A stretch of DNA of 64,000 nucleotides from Saprospiraceae bacterium (lineage in GTDB: Bacteria > Bacteroidota > Bacteroidia > Chitinophagales > Saprospiraceae), in NCBI GenBank assembly GCA_016715405.1, contig JADKAE010000010.1:239204-303203 (forward strand), read 5' to 3'. The translations under genes were made by a program, and so were the position numbers. The notes below the pieces were generated by a model that was not told where the DNA came from, made no database searches, and saw only the letters and a list, made by a program, of their open reading frames with translations. How positions within the stretch are numbered: position 1 is the first letter of the stretch; each line of letters begins with the position of its first letter. Shown here one piece after another: positions 30,228 to 38,704 of this stretch.

Positions 30228-31583
30228 TTATAATTTGGTATAAGTAACCTTAAGTTGCAGGGGGTAAGTAGCGTGACCTGCACCGCATAGGGTTACGCGG
30301 TCGGCGCGACGGGCGCCAAATCGCACTACCAGATATATTTCGTTGATTTCTTCCCCTTTGATCATTTGCTGGAAGTGAGAAGTGAGATTCATCTTATATT
30401 GGGAAGGCTGTCCGTTGACGCCTTTTTTCAGCACGCCGCCAAAAATTTCGTTAAGGCCGTTTATGGCGAGGCCAAGCCTCACGTCGTCGATTTCCTTCAA
30501 TTTGCCGTTGCTATCGCGGGTGAAAAGCAGCAGTTGATCGGCAGGTGTAAATATAGTCGCATTGTCGCCGTCCAGATAAGTCACGGTTGCGATCAATTCC
30601 GCTTTGTTAATAATCGCATTGTCGAGGTCTTCAACGTAGGGCAGGGTGATTTTGGTATATATTCCCCTCATCCCTTGTACAAAAGTATATTCATCTCCCA
30701 GTAAGGCGTCGTTTAGATAGGGTTCAACGGGGGCGCCGCTATAGTCGTGTTCGTATCGGGCGGTAGTAACGCCGTAGTTGTTGAAGGCAAAAACGTACTG
30801 TTCTTTTTTGGCATTTTTGGTATAAAAAAGGTGGATACCGCTGAATGCCGAGAGCACGTTAAAACTAAGCATACCGGTATTTTGGGTAGTGGGCTTCAGA
30901 TGTAAGCCTTTAAAAAAGTTGAGAAAAGTACTATCGTTATCATAGACGGTAGAATCGTATTGCAGCAGTCGCTGTCCCAACTCCGGGCTGAGGGTAATGC
31001 GCAAATGGGGTATAACCTTTACCGTATCGGCAATATTGGCTTCATAATTAATAATTTCGAGACTGTCGTATCTGGGGACGAATTCCCGGCTGCCCAATGA
31101 AATGGGTTTGGTGATAAAGCTGTCATCTGACGTATAAGTCTCGTCTTCGTCGAGTGACTCGTCTAATTCCAGTACCTCCATGCCGAAAGTTTGGTTCACA
31201 TCGCCATAATACCCGGAAGAATCATACACAAGCACCAATACGATAGAATCGAGCGTGGCGTCGGTAAAATCAAAGCTTTCGTATCCGCCCGACAAGGTGC
31301 GTTGCAGCCTGGCATGGGCGTACACGGAAGCCGTGGATTTACCCAATATGGGGTCGATAATTTGACCAAATAAATAACTTGACAGCAAGGTTGTCGGCGA
31401 ATAAGTAGTCAGCGTATCGCCGATAAAGCTGGAAGTTTCCAGGGTGATCGTATCTGTAAAGTCAACGCCGATCTGGTCGCCTTCCAACAAATCCGAGCCT
31501 ACATCGGTAGGATCTATACATGCAGAGATAGATAACAACAAGACGGTTGCGACAGCGCATGCCGCAGCGCTAATGCTTTTCAT
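30228..31583 (-). CDS. DUF4270 family lipoprotein
   Basis: About 451 residues from ATG 31583. The signal peptide ends with a lipobox (MKSISAAACAVATVLLLSIS then AC), followed by IDPTDVGSDLLEGDQIGVDF, the family's N-terminal signature. The remainder is beta-rich with no catalytic motif seen. DUF4270 proteins are found in Bacteroidota and commonly sit between the GT5-like protein and glmS, as here (22 bases before glmS, 58 bases after the GT5 gene). Probably outer-membrane attached; function unknown. Confidence 0.85.
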   Translation of the reverse strand: MKSISAAACAVATVLLLSISACIDPTDVGSDLLEGDQIGVDFTDTITLETSSFIGDTLTTYSPTTLLSSYLFGQIIDPILGKSTASVYAHARLQRTLSGGYESFDFTDATLDSIVLVLVYDSSGYYGDVNQTFGMEVLELDESLDEDETYTSDDSFITKPISLGSREFVPRYDSLEIINYEANIADTVKVIPHLRITLSPELGQRLLQYDSTVYDNDSTFLNFFKGLHLKPTTQNTGMLSFNVLSAFSGIHLFYTKNAKKEQYVFAFNNYGVTTARYEHDYSGAPVEPYLNDALLGDEYTFVQGMRGIYTKITLPYVEDLDNAIINKAELIATVTYLDGDNATIFTPADQLLLFTRDSNGKLKEIDDVRLGLAINGLNEIFGGVLKKGVNGQPSQYKMNLTSHFQQMIKGEEINEIYLVVRFGARRADRVTLCGAGHATYPLQLKVTYTKL

Positions 31584-31641
31584 GCTTAAGCTTGAATTAT
31601 TTACACAAGGTGAAAGCGTCGTGTCACTAGAAAAGGTTGAA

Positions 31642-32463
31642 TCAATGTTTTGGCACTTCTTCCTCCAGCAGAGAATTATAAAATTCGAGAAATGCGGGCA
31701 TTTGCTCCTCTCCTTTAGCTGACAACACGGGTTTATCTGTTTTGGCAAGTATTTCTTGCAGGTTTTCTGCCAGTTTTTCTTCACCGACTACCAGGGCATC
31801 GGCATAAGCGATAGCGCCGTGGTGTAGCACAACGCCGCTGCCGTTTTGGTAATGGCCGAGGTCTTCGGGTGTAAGGTTATTAATAGATGCCTTTGCTGCA
31901 AAATTTTCACCAAAATCGTAGGTAGTAGTACCGTCATACAACGAGTAAACTACCTTGGCGCGTTGGAACAAGGGCTCGGTTTTGTAAGCCGTTTTCAAAT
32001 AAAGCGGGATGAGACTGGTCATCCAGCCATGGCAGTGTACGATATCGGGCGGCCAACCAAATTTTTTCACGGTTTCGATTACGCCTTTGCAAAAGAAGAC
32101 CATCCTGTCGGCGTTGTCTTCGTAAGATTGCCCGTCTTCATCCTGAAAAACTGCCTTGCGCTTGAAAAAATCGTCATTATCCAGAAAATATACCTGCATC
32201 CTTGCCTCGGGCAAAGAAGCCACCTTAATGATCAACGGATAGTCGTCGTCATCAACAATGATATTCATACCAGAAAGACGGACAACTTCGTGCAGACGGT
32301 GGCGACGTTCGTTAATGACACCAAACCGGGGCATCAAAACGCGAATCTCCATTCCATTTTCCTGGATATATTGTGGCAATTTCCGGGCAATTTCTGCTAT
32401 AAGTGATTGCTCGGTATAAGGCAGCATCTCCTGGGTTACAATCAGCACTTTCTTTTTACTCAT
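31642..32463 (-). CDS. Glycogen/starch synthase-like protein (GT5 catalytic N-domain only)
   Basis: 273 residues. Matches the Rossmann N-terminal half of GT5 synthases (VLIVTQEMLPYTEQSLIAEI, FGWPPDIVHCHGWMTSLIPL, VVYSLYDGT, ADALVVGEEKLAENLQEIL). It stops before the second (nucleotide-binding) GT-B domain. This short form is widespread in Bacteroidota in the same position near panC, DUF4270 and glmS, so it is not a truncation. The usual KxGG loop at the N-terminus is absent (LPYTEQS), so synthase activity is doubtful. Confidence 0.82.
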   Translation of the reverse strand: MSKKKVLIVTQEMLPYTEQSLIAEIARKLPQYIQENGMEIRVLMPRFGVINERRHRLHEVVRLSGMNIIVDDDDYPLIIKVASLPEARMQVYFLDNDDFFKRKAVFQDEDGQSYEDNADRMVFFCKGVIETVKKFGWPPDIVHCHGWMTSLIPLYLKTAYKTEPLFQRAKVVYSLYDGTTTYDFGENFAAKASINNLTPEDLGHYQNGSGVVLHHGAIAYADALVVGEEKLAENLQEILAKTDKPVLSAKGEEQMPAFLEFYNSLLEEEVPKH

Positions 32464-32515
32464 ATCCCATTTTTTTACAATAAGCAGGGCGCTTAGCCTT
32501 CAATGAACAAAAACG

Positions 32516-32523
32516 CAAAGATA
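32516..32523 (-). promoter_or_regulatory. -7 element for the GT5-DUF4270-glmS operon
   Basis: Minus-strand TATCTTTG fits TAnnTTTG, 52 bases before the GT5 start, and points away from the panC promoter at 32599. Confidence 0.45.
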
Positions 32524-32598
32524 GTATAAATCAAGGACTTTTAGCTTTTTTAGCCATACAATATCCTTGAAGGCGTCATAAACCGTATCCAGGCTGTC

Positions 32599-32606
32599 TA
32601 CTTTTG
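32599..32606 (+). promoter_or_regulatory. -7 element for the panC operon
   Basis: TACTTTTG fits TAnnTTTG, 80 bases before panC. With the opposing element at 32516 it gives a divergent promoter pair in the 223-base gap. Confidence 0.5.
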
Positions 32607-32686
32607 CGTACTTTCATTTCAAATAATTGTAAAACGCCTAACTTTACTTGTAAGTTTACGCGCTGACTACCACCTACGCGCTAAAT

Positions 32687-33533
32687 ATGTATCTATTTGC
32701 CAGGGTTGAACAATTACAGCGGCACCTTCGGCTATTAAAAAGCCAGGGTCGCGCTATCGGTTTTGTGCCCACCATGGGGGCATTACACGAGGGGCATCTT
32801 TCTTTGTTGCAGCGATGCCACAACGACGGATGTGGCCGTTTGCAGCATTTTTGTCAATCCCACTCAGTTTAATGAGGCTTCCGATCTGGAAAAATATCCC
32901 CGAACTCCAGCTAATGACGTTGAGATGTTGCTCAAGGTTGGTTGCGAGGTATTATTTATGCCGCCGGTAGCTGAAATTTACCACCGGGGATTGGGTACGC
33001 AGGTCGACCTGCCTCTCGGTCATCTCGAAACCGCGATGGAGGGACAGTTCCGACCCGGTCATTTTGTGGGAGTAGTTCAGGTAGTCAAACGCCTGCTCGA
33101 TATAGTAGAACCGGAAGCGTTATACATGGGGCAGAAAGATTATCAGCAGGTGGCCATTATCAGGCACTTGATCCGCACGCAGCAGTTGCCTGTGAAACTG
33201 GTGATGGGGGCCACCGTCAGAGAATCCGACGGCTTGGCCATGAGTTCTCGAAATGTAAGGCTTGCGGCTGCGCAAAGGCAAACAGCACCTCAGATATATC
33301 AAACCCTGCTGCAGGCTAAAGCAATGGCAGCGCACAAGTCACCGGCGGAAATAAGTCAATTTGGCATGCGCCAACTCGAGCGCCTGGGGTTTCGTCCCGA
33401 GTACTTTGAGATCGTCGACGCTGATACGCTGGAGACGGTGACCGAATACCGCCCTGTGCGTCAAATGGTGGCATGTGTGGCAGCATGGCTGGGCGAAGTA
33501 AGGCTTATCGACAATCTCTTACTTTCCGATTAA
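32687..33533 (+). CDS. panC: Pantothenate synthetase (one frameshift)
   Basis: ATP-dependent condensation of pantoate and beta-alanine, last step to vitamin B5. It starts MYLFARVEQLQRHLRLLKSQ. The nucleotidyltransferase signature FVPTMGALHEGHLSLLQR has the HxGH motif. FVNPTQFNEASDLEKYPRT, FRPGHFVGVVQVVKRLLDIV, YMGQKDYQQ and SDGLAMSSRN (KMSKS-like) follow. The frame changes near 32812-32825. Restoring it gives about 282 residues, the normal length. It is followed 60 bases later by panD. Confidence 0.93.
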
Positions 33534-33596
33534 GATGTGGTCAACTTTATTCAGCGACCTATTGTTCATGTTGTGATTATATTTGCAGTCGCTATG

Positions 33597-33947
33597 ATGA
33601 TACAACGCTTTAAATCGAAGATACACAGAGCTACTATTACAGAGGCTAACCTCCACTACGTGGGCAGCATCACGATTGACGAAGAGCTGATGGAGGCTGC
33701 CAACTTCATAGAAGGCGAGCGTGTACAAGTAGTTAACAACAACAACGGAGAACGGCTGGAAACCTACGTCATCAAAGGTGAGCGTGGTTCCGGTGTGATC
33801 TGCCTCAACGGCGCCGCTGCCCGGCGCGCGCAGGTAGGCGATGTAGTGATTATCATTTCTTATGCCTGGATGGAAATAGAAGAGGCCAAAAAATTTGTGC
33901 CCAGTGTAGTATTTCTCGATGAGAAAAACCGCATGATCAAACCTTAA
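33597..33947 (+). CDS. panD: Aspartate 1-decarboxylase
   Basis: 116 residues, pyruvoyl enzyme that makes beta-alanine for PanC. MIQRFKSKIHRATITEANLH and then YVGSITIDEELM, where self-cleavage between Gly and Ser generates the pyruvoyl group. INGAAAR-type loop is present as LNGAAARRAQVGDVVIIISY. ATG codons at 33594 and 33597 are both possible starts. Second gene of the pan operon. Confidence 0.94.
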   Translation: MIQRFKSKIHRATITEANLHYVGSITIDEELMEAANFIEGERVQVVNNNNGERLETYVIKGERGSGVICLNGAAARRAQVGDVVIIISYAWMEIEEAKKFVPSVVFLDEKNRMIKP

Positions 33948-33973
33948 TCCGTCTTTTCTCAAATAGCTGCATT

Positions 33974-35044
33974 TTGAAACAGGTTCTTATCAATGTAATC
34001 AAATTTCTATTCTTTCTGGGTCTCGGCGTGTTCATCCTGTATTTGGTTTACCAGAATCAGGATGCGGCGTATAGGGAAGATTGCGCATTAAAAGGCGTGC
34101 CCGCTGCAGAGTGCAGCTTGTTTCAAAAAGTAATCAACGACTTTGGCCATGTCAATTATTGGTGGATTCTGGCCGTGTTGGGCGTCTATTCGATCAGCAA
34201 CCTGAGCCGGGCGATTCGCTGGAATATGCTGCTCAGGGCCCTGGGATACAAACCCAAGCTGATCAATGCTTTCATCACTATCATTATCGGTTATTTTGCC
34301 AACCTGGGCTTGCCTCGCATGGGCGAAGTGGTACGTGCGGGCGTCATGGCCCGCTACGAGCGTATGGCCATTGAAAAAGTAATGGGTACCATTGTGGTCG
34401 ACCGGGTGATGGATGTGATCAGTATTCTATTCATCACGGCGCTGGCTTTTTTGCTGCAATTTGAAACGATCTGGGCTTTTGTGGACGAGCAGGTTTCGCT
34501 CTCCGAACGCTTCGGCGGGGTGGGCAATCTGTTGATCGTACTCGCCGTTTCTTTTGCCGCTTTTGCCGCGTTGATCTATATTTTTCGCAAAAAACTCATG
34601 CGCACGCCACTGTTCAGGAAAATAGCAGCGATCGCAGGCGGCTTCTGGGAGGGCATTCAAACTGTGCGGCAACTCGACAGGCCCTGGTGGTTTGTGATAC
34701 ACAGCATCAATGTGTGGCTCATGTTTTTTGCCATGACCTACCTGCTTTTCTGGGCTTTCCCCCCCACAGCGGGATTGCCGGTGATAGCCGTACTTGTCGT
34801 ATTTGTATTTGGCACCTGGGGGGTAGTCATCCCTTCACCCGGCGGCATGGGAACGTATCATTTTCTCGCCCAATTGGCGCTGAGTATTTATGGGGTGAGT
34901 GGAGACGACGGCTTTTCGTGGGCCAATATTTCGTTTTTCTCGGTGCAGATAGGAAGTAATATTATCGGGGGGCTTTTGGGTTTCATCATCTTGCCCATTA
35001 TCAATAGGCACACCCATTCTTCCGCTTCTGTTTCAACTACATAG
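33974..35044 (+). CDS. UPF0104/YbhN family membrane protein (lysylphosphatidylglycerol synthase TM region-like)
   Basis: 356 residues, starting with TTG at 33974, 26 bases after panD. About eight membrane helices. The family motif ISNLSRAIRWNMLLRALGYK is followed by GYFANLGLPRMGEVVRAGVM, the flippase-like loop, and PSPGGMGTYHFLAQ near the end. Members relate to the MprF flippase half and are thought to move lipids or lipid-linked precursors. It is regularly found after panD in Bacteroidota. Confidence 0.85.
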   Translation: MKQVLINVIKFLFFLGLGVFILYLVYQNQDAAYREDCALKGVPAAECSLFQKVINDFGHVNYWWILAVLGVYSISNLSRAIRWNMLLRALGYKPKLINAFITIIIGYFANLGLPRMGEVVRAGVMARYERMAIEKVMGTIVVDRVMDVISILFITALAFLLQFETIWAFVDEQVSLSERFGGVGNLLIVLAVSFAAFAALIYIFRKKLMRTPLFRKIAAIAGGFWEGIQTVRQLDRPWWFVIHSINVWLMFFAMTYLLFWAFPPTAGLPVIAVLVVFVFGTWGVVIPSPGGMGTYHFLAQLALSIYGVSGDDGFSWANISFFSVQIGSNIIGGLLGFIILPIINRHTHSSASVSTT

Positions 35045-35047
35045 ATT

Positions 35048-35539
35048 ATGTCGTCAATTGCGCACATACAAGCCAAAATTCAGGATTGGTCACAGGCCCG
35101 TCAAAGTGTGGATAGCTGGAAAGCCAAGGGAGAGCGCGTGGTTTTTACCAATGGTTGTTTCGATATACTGCACTATGGGCACGTGTTTTACCTGGCGCAG
35201 GCCCGCGATTTGGGCCGGCGGTTGGTGATCGGACTCAATTCGACCGATTCGGTGAGAAGGCTCAAAGGCCCCCAACGCCCTATTAATGACCAGGCTACCC
35301 GCCAGCTTTTGCTCGCGGCGCTCGAATGCGTGGATGCAGTGGTCGTTTTTGAAGAAGATACCCCGCTAGCGCTCATCGAATTCCTCATGCCCGACATATT
35401 GGTTAAGGGGGGCGATTGGACGCCCGACCAGATCGTGGGCGCCCCTGCTGTGTTGGCCAACGGCGGCCAGGTGTTAAGTTTGCCTTACATTGCAGGGTAT
35501 TCCACTACCGCTATCGAACAAAAAATTAAATCGAATTGA
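35048..35539 (+). CDS. rfaE2: D-glycero-beta-D-manno-heptose 1-phosphate adenylyltransferase
   Basis: 163 residues. The cytidylyltransferase-like fold shows VVFTNGCFDILHYGHVFYLA (HxGH motif), GLNSTDSVRRLKGPQRPIND, and DILVKGGDWTPDQIVGA. It corresponds to the C-terminal HldE domain, making ADP-heptose for lipopolysaccharide core. No kinase domain is attached; the HldE N-terminal half must be encoded elsewhere. Overlaps the following Nif3 gene region closely. Confidence 0.9.
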   Translation: MSSIAHIQAKIQDWSQARQSVDSWKAKGERVVFTNGCFDILHYGHVFYLAQARDLGRRLVIGLNSTDSVRRLKGPQRPINDQATRQLLLAALECVDAVVVFEEDTPLALIEFLMPDILVKGGDWTPDQIVGAPAVLANGGQVLSLPYIAGYSTTAIEQKIKSN

Positions 35540-35541
35540 GT

Positions 35542-36357
35542 ATGCCGGCGACAACTATTCGCGCGCTTACAAGTTATCTGGACTCGATAGCGCCACCCGT
35601 TTACCAGGAAAGTTACGACAACGTAGGCCTGCTCGTAGGCAATCCGGACGAGGAGGTCAAAGGCGTATTGATTTGCCTCGACTCTACCGAAGCAGTTGTG
35701 GAAGAAGCCCTGGCCAAATCCTGCAATGTGGTGGTGGCCCACCATCCTATTATTTTTAAAGGCCTGAAACGCCTTACCGGCAATAATTACGTTGAACGCA
35801 CCGTATTAAAAGCGATCAAAAACGACGTGGCTATTTACGCCATCCATACCAACCTCGACAATATGTACTACCGGGGTGTCAACGCTAAAATTGCCGAGGT
35901 GTTGGGGCTTACCGGCACCCGGCTTTTGGCGCCAAAACAAGATCAATCGAACGGGGATGATGCCGGCCCCACCATTGGAGCAGGCATGATCGGGCAGTTG
36001 CCCCAGCCCATGCAAGAAGAAGCCTTCCTCCAGAATCTCAAAAAAGTAATGAAAGCCGGATGCGTAAAACATACGGCTTTGCGCGGAAAAGCTATCCATA
36101 CCGTGGCAGTTTGCGGCGGCTCCGGGGCCTTTCTGCTTCCCGATGCCATTGCCCGGCAGGCAGATATTTTTGTAACGAGCGACATGAAATACCACGAATT
36201 TTTTGATGCCGACGGCAAAATCGTCATTGCGGATATCGGACACTTTGAAAGTGAACAATTTACGATTGATTTGCTACAGGAAATAATTTCAGAAAAATTT
36301 CCTACCTTTGCCGTCCATTGCGCCGAAGTAATCACTAATCCGGTGCAATATCTTTAA
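35542..36357 (+). CDS. Nif3-like dinuclear metal-centre protein
   Basis: About 271 residues from ATG 35542, two bases after the rfaE2 stop. Nif3/YbgI fold: SYDNVGLLVGNPDEEVKGVL, VVVAHHPIIFKGLKRLTG (two metal-binding His), IHTNLDNMYYRGVN, and C-terminal TSDMKYHEFFDA and DIGHFESEQFTIDLL (third His and Glu). Proposed GTP cyclohydrolase I type 2 in some species; the actual substrate is unclear. The next gene's zinc-ribbon product is a frequent neighbour. Confidence 0.9.
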   Translation: MPATTIRALTSYLDSIAPPVYQESYDNVGLLVGNPDEEVKGVLICLDSTEAVVEEALAKSCNVVVAHHPIIFKGLKRLTGNNYVERTVLKAIKNDVAIYAIHTNLDNMYYRGVNAKIAEVLGLTGTRLLAPKQDQSNGDDAGPTIGAGMIGQLPQPMQEEAFLQNLKKVMKAGCVKHTALRGKAIHTVAVCGGSGAFLLPDAIARQADIFVTSDMKYHEFFDADGKIVIADIGHFESEQFTIDLLQEIISEKFPTFAVHCAEVITNPVQYL

Positions 36358-36389
36358 AATCAACACTTTAACAATAAATCTGACATATA

Positions 36390-37175
36390 ATGGCTGCAGA
36401 ACTGACCGTAGCTGAAAAACTCAAGCAGCTCTATGAGCTCCAAATGATCGACTCCCAAATTAATAAAATTGAAATCCTGAAAGGCGAGTTACCCGTAGAA
36501 GTGGAAGATTTGTCAGACGAAATCCAGGGCTTGGATACCCGTGTGAAGCGTCTGCAAAACCAGGTCAAAGAACAGGAACAAGAAGCTATCAAGCAGCAAG
36601 CGAACATCACCGAGGCAGAAAACCTCATTCAGCGCTACCAACGCCAGCTCGACAACGTAAAAAACAACCGCGAATTCGAAGCCTTGACCAAGGAATTGGA
36701 CATGCAGCGGCTTGAAATTCAGTTGTCGGAAAAGAAAATCCGCAGCATTAAAGCAGAAACCCAAACCCGCGAAGAAGCGCTGGCTATCGCTGAAGAGCGC
36801 ATGGCGGTGAAACTGAAAGAGCTCGAAGCCAAAAAGGTTGAGCTGGATAAGATCATCGAGAAGACCGAAAAAGAGGAGCAGCGTCTGCGCGATTTGTCGA
36901 AAAAAGTATGCACCAATGTGGAGGAACGTCTGGTAAAAGGATACGACAAGATTCGCCATTCTTATCGCAACGGCCTTGCCGTGGTTACCATTGAGCGCAA
37001 TGCCTGTGGAGGTTGCTTTAACAAGATTACCCCGCAGTTGCAACTTGAAATAGCCCAGCGCAAAAAGATTATTGCCTGTGAACACTGCGGCCGCATTCTT
37101 GTAGACGACCAATTGGTAGCGGAGGTAGCCGGTGTGAAAACAGAATCCTCCTCTATGATGGAAATAGACGAGTAA
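36390..37175 (+). CDS. Coiled-coil protein with C4 zinc ribbon
   Basis: 261 residues. Residues 1-175 form a long antiparallel coiled coil (KRLQNQVKEQEQEAIKQQAN, EFEALTKELDMQRLEIQL). The C-terminal zf-RING_7-type ribbon has CGGC and CEHCGRIL as the four zinc ligands, after the typical YDKIRHSYRNGLAVVTIERN. The family often follows Nif3-like genes, as here, and may be a nucleic-acid-binding partner. Confidence 0.85.
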   Translation: MAAELTVAEKLKQLYELQMIDSQINKIEILKGELPVEVEDLSDEIQGLDTRVKRLQNQVKEQEQEAIKQQANITEAENLIQRYQRQLDNVKNNREFEALTKELDMQRLEIQLSEKKIRSIKAETQTREEALAIAEERMAVKLKELEAKKVELDKIIEKTEKEEQRLRDLSKKVCTNVEERLVKGYDKIRHSYRNGLAVVTIERNACGGCFNKITPQLQLEIAQRKKIIACEHCGRILVDDQLVAEVAGVKTESSSMMEIDE

Positions 37176-37244
37176 AGGTAGGTAGTACAGTTAGCAGCAA
37201 GTCTGCAACTTGTTTATCATTCGTTAACGTACCACTACGCTTTT

Positions 37245-38291
37245 ATGCCCAGATTATATAATCTCGTCAACAACGACGAGCTCAAGCGTCATTTGCTGGA
37301 AAGTGCGGATGCACGTATCACGCTTTCATTTTACAAATACCACCATATTTCTGATCCGAATAGTTTTCGCGATCAGTTGTACCTGCGCTGGAACAAGCGC
37401 TCCGTTTATGGCCGCATTTACATAGCCCCAGAGGGCATCAACGGCCAGATCTCCATTCCCGAAGCGCAGTTTGAGGCTTTCAAGGCCGACATGTATGCTA
37501 TTCCTTTCCTGGACGGCGTCAGGCTCAATATTGCCATCGACGACGACGGCAAGTCGTTTTATAAGCTAAAAATCAAGGTACGCCACAAAATCGTGGCCGA
37601 CGGCCTCGACGACACTAGCTTTGATGTGACCAAACGCGGCAAACACCTCAGCGCGCGCGAATACAACGCGCTCACCGACAACCCCGATACGATAGTGGTG
37701 GATATGCGCAACCACTACGAAAGCGAAGTAGGCTATTTTGACGGCGCTATCCGTCCACAAGTGGATACTTTTCGCGAAGCGCTTCCACTGGTAGAAGAGA
37801 TGCTGGCGGATAAAAAAGAGGCCCCGGTCATTATGTATTGCACAGGCGGAATTCGCTGTGAAAAGGCCAGCGCGTATTACCTGCACAAAGGATTCAAAAA
37901 CGTGTTTATGGTAGACGGCGGCATTATCGAATATGCCCACCAATGCCAAAAAGAAGGACTTCCCAATAAATTTATCGGCCTGAATTTTGTATTTGACGAG
38001 CGTCTGGGCGAGCGGGTGAGCAGCGACATCGTGGCCAAATGCCACCAATGCGGCCAACCCTGCGACACACATATAAACTGCGCCAACGACGCCTGCCATT
38101 TGTTATTCATCCAATGCGAGGCCTGTAGCGCACTCTACGAACATTGCTGCTCGGCAAAATGCCGCGATTTTAAACGGCTGCCGGAAGAAGAACGTCAAAA
38201 AATGAAGCCCGTGACGGAGTTTAACGGCTCCCGGTTTACGAAAGGCCGCTACAAGGCATACCGGGAAGGAGAAGGCCTTGTTATGCAATAA
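37245..38291 (+). CDS. trhO: tRNA uridine(34) hydroxylase (rhodanese-like)
   Basis: 348 residues. N-terminal acylphosphatase-like domain (YHHISDPNSFRDQLYLRWN, GRIYIAPEGINGQISI), then a rhodanese domain with VDMRNHYESEVGYFDGAI and the active-site loop IMYCTGGIRCEKASAYYL. A C-terminal cysteine-rich segment (CHQCGQPCDTHINCANDACH, CEACSALYEHCC) probably binds zinc. TrhO/YceA uses prephenate-independent chemistry to form ho5U34 in tRNA. Together with mnmG this gives two U34-modifying enzymes in the window. Confidence 0.92.
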   Translation: MPRLYNLVNNDELKRHLLESADARITLSFYKYHHISDPNSFRDQLYLRWNKRSVYGRIYIAPEGINGQISIPEAQFEAFKADMYAIPFLDGVRLNIAIDDDGKSFYKLKIKVRHKIVADGLDDTSFDVTKRGKHLSAREYNALTDNPDTIVVDMRNHYESEVGYFDGAIRPQVDTFREALPLVEEMLADKKEAPVIMYCTGGIRCEKASAYYLHKGFKNVFMVDGGIIEYAHQCQKEGLPNKFIGLNFVFDERLGERVSSDIVAKCHQCGQPCDTHINCANDACHLLFIQCEACSALYEHCCSAKCRDFKRLPEEERQKMKPVTEFNGSRFTKGRYKAYREGEGLVMQ

Positions 38292-38304
38292 AAGCACCTT
38301 TTCC

Positions 38305-38691
38305 ATGAGCATGCATATCCCTTCTCTGTATATTGCGCCGAGCCCAAAAGCGGGGAGGGGCGTGTTCACTTCGGCGCCTATCGAACCCGATGATGTCATC
38401 GAAATATGCCCGGTGATCATTCTGCCCGAAAAAGACGTGCCGCTCATTCACCAGACTTATCTACACGATTATTATTTTTTATGGGAAAATAAGCAATGCG
38501 CGATAGCCCTCGGCTATGGTTCCTTGTACAACCATTCGCCATTTCCCAATGCAGAGTACTACATGGATTACGACAACCAGGCCATCAGTGTGTACTGCAT
38601 AAGACCCATCCAGCCCGGCGAAGAGATCACCATCAGTTACACCGACGAGGGCGACGAGCGCACCAAGCTATGGTTTGACGTACAGGAGTAA
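38305..38691 (+). CDS. SET domain-containing protein
   Basis: About 128 residues from ATG 38305 (MSMHIPSLYIAPSPKAGRGV), 13 bases after trhO. SET-fold motifs: GRGVFTSAPIEPDDVIEICP, GYGSLYNHSPFPNA (NHS cofactor motif), and GEEITISYTDEGDE (catalytic Tyr in ISY). It is probably a protein-lysine methyltransferase; the target is unknown. It lacks the Cys-rich post-SET motif. Confidence 0.85.
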   Translation: MSMHIPSLYIAPSPKAGRGVFTSAPIEPDDVIEICPVIILPEKDVPLIHQTYLHDYYFLWENKQCAIALGYGSLYNHSPFPNAEYYMDYDNQAISVYCIRPIQPGEEITISYTDEGDERTKLWFDVQE

Positions 38692-38704
38692 ACCCGCAGC
38701 GGGC

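Noticed and set aside
36513..37112. 199-codon ORF antisense to the zinc-ribbon gene
   Set aside because: Shadow of the coiled-coil gene; hydrophobic composition is what the complement of Glu/Lys-rich codons gives.
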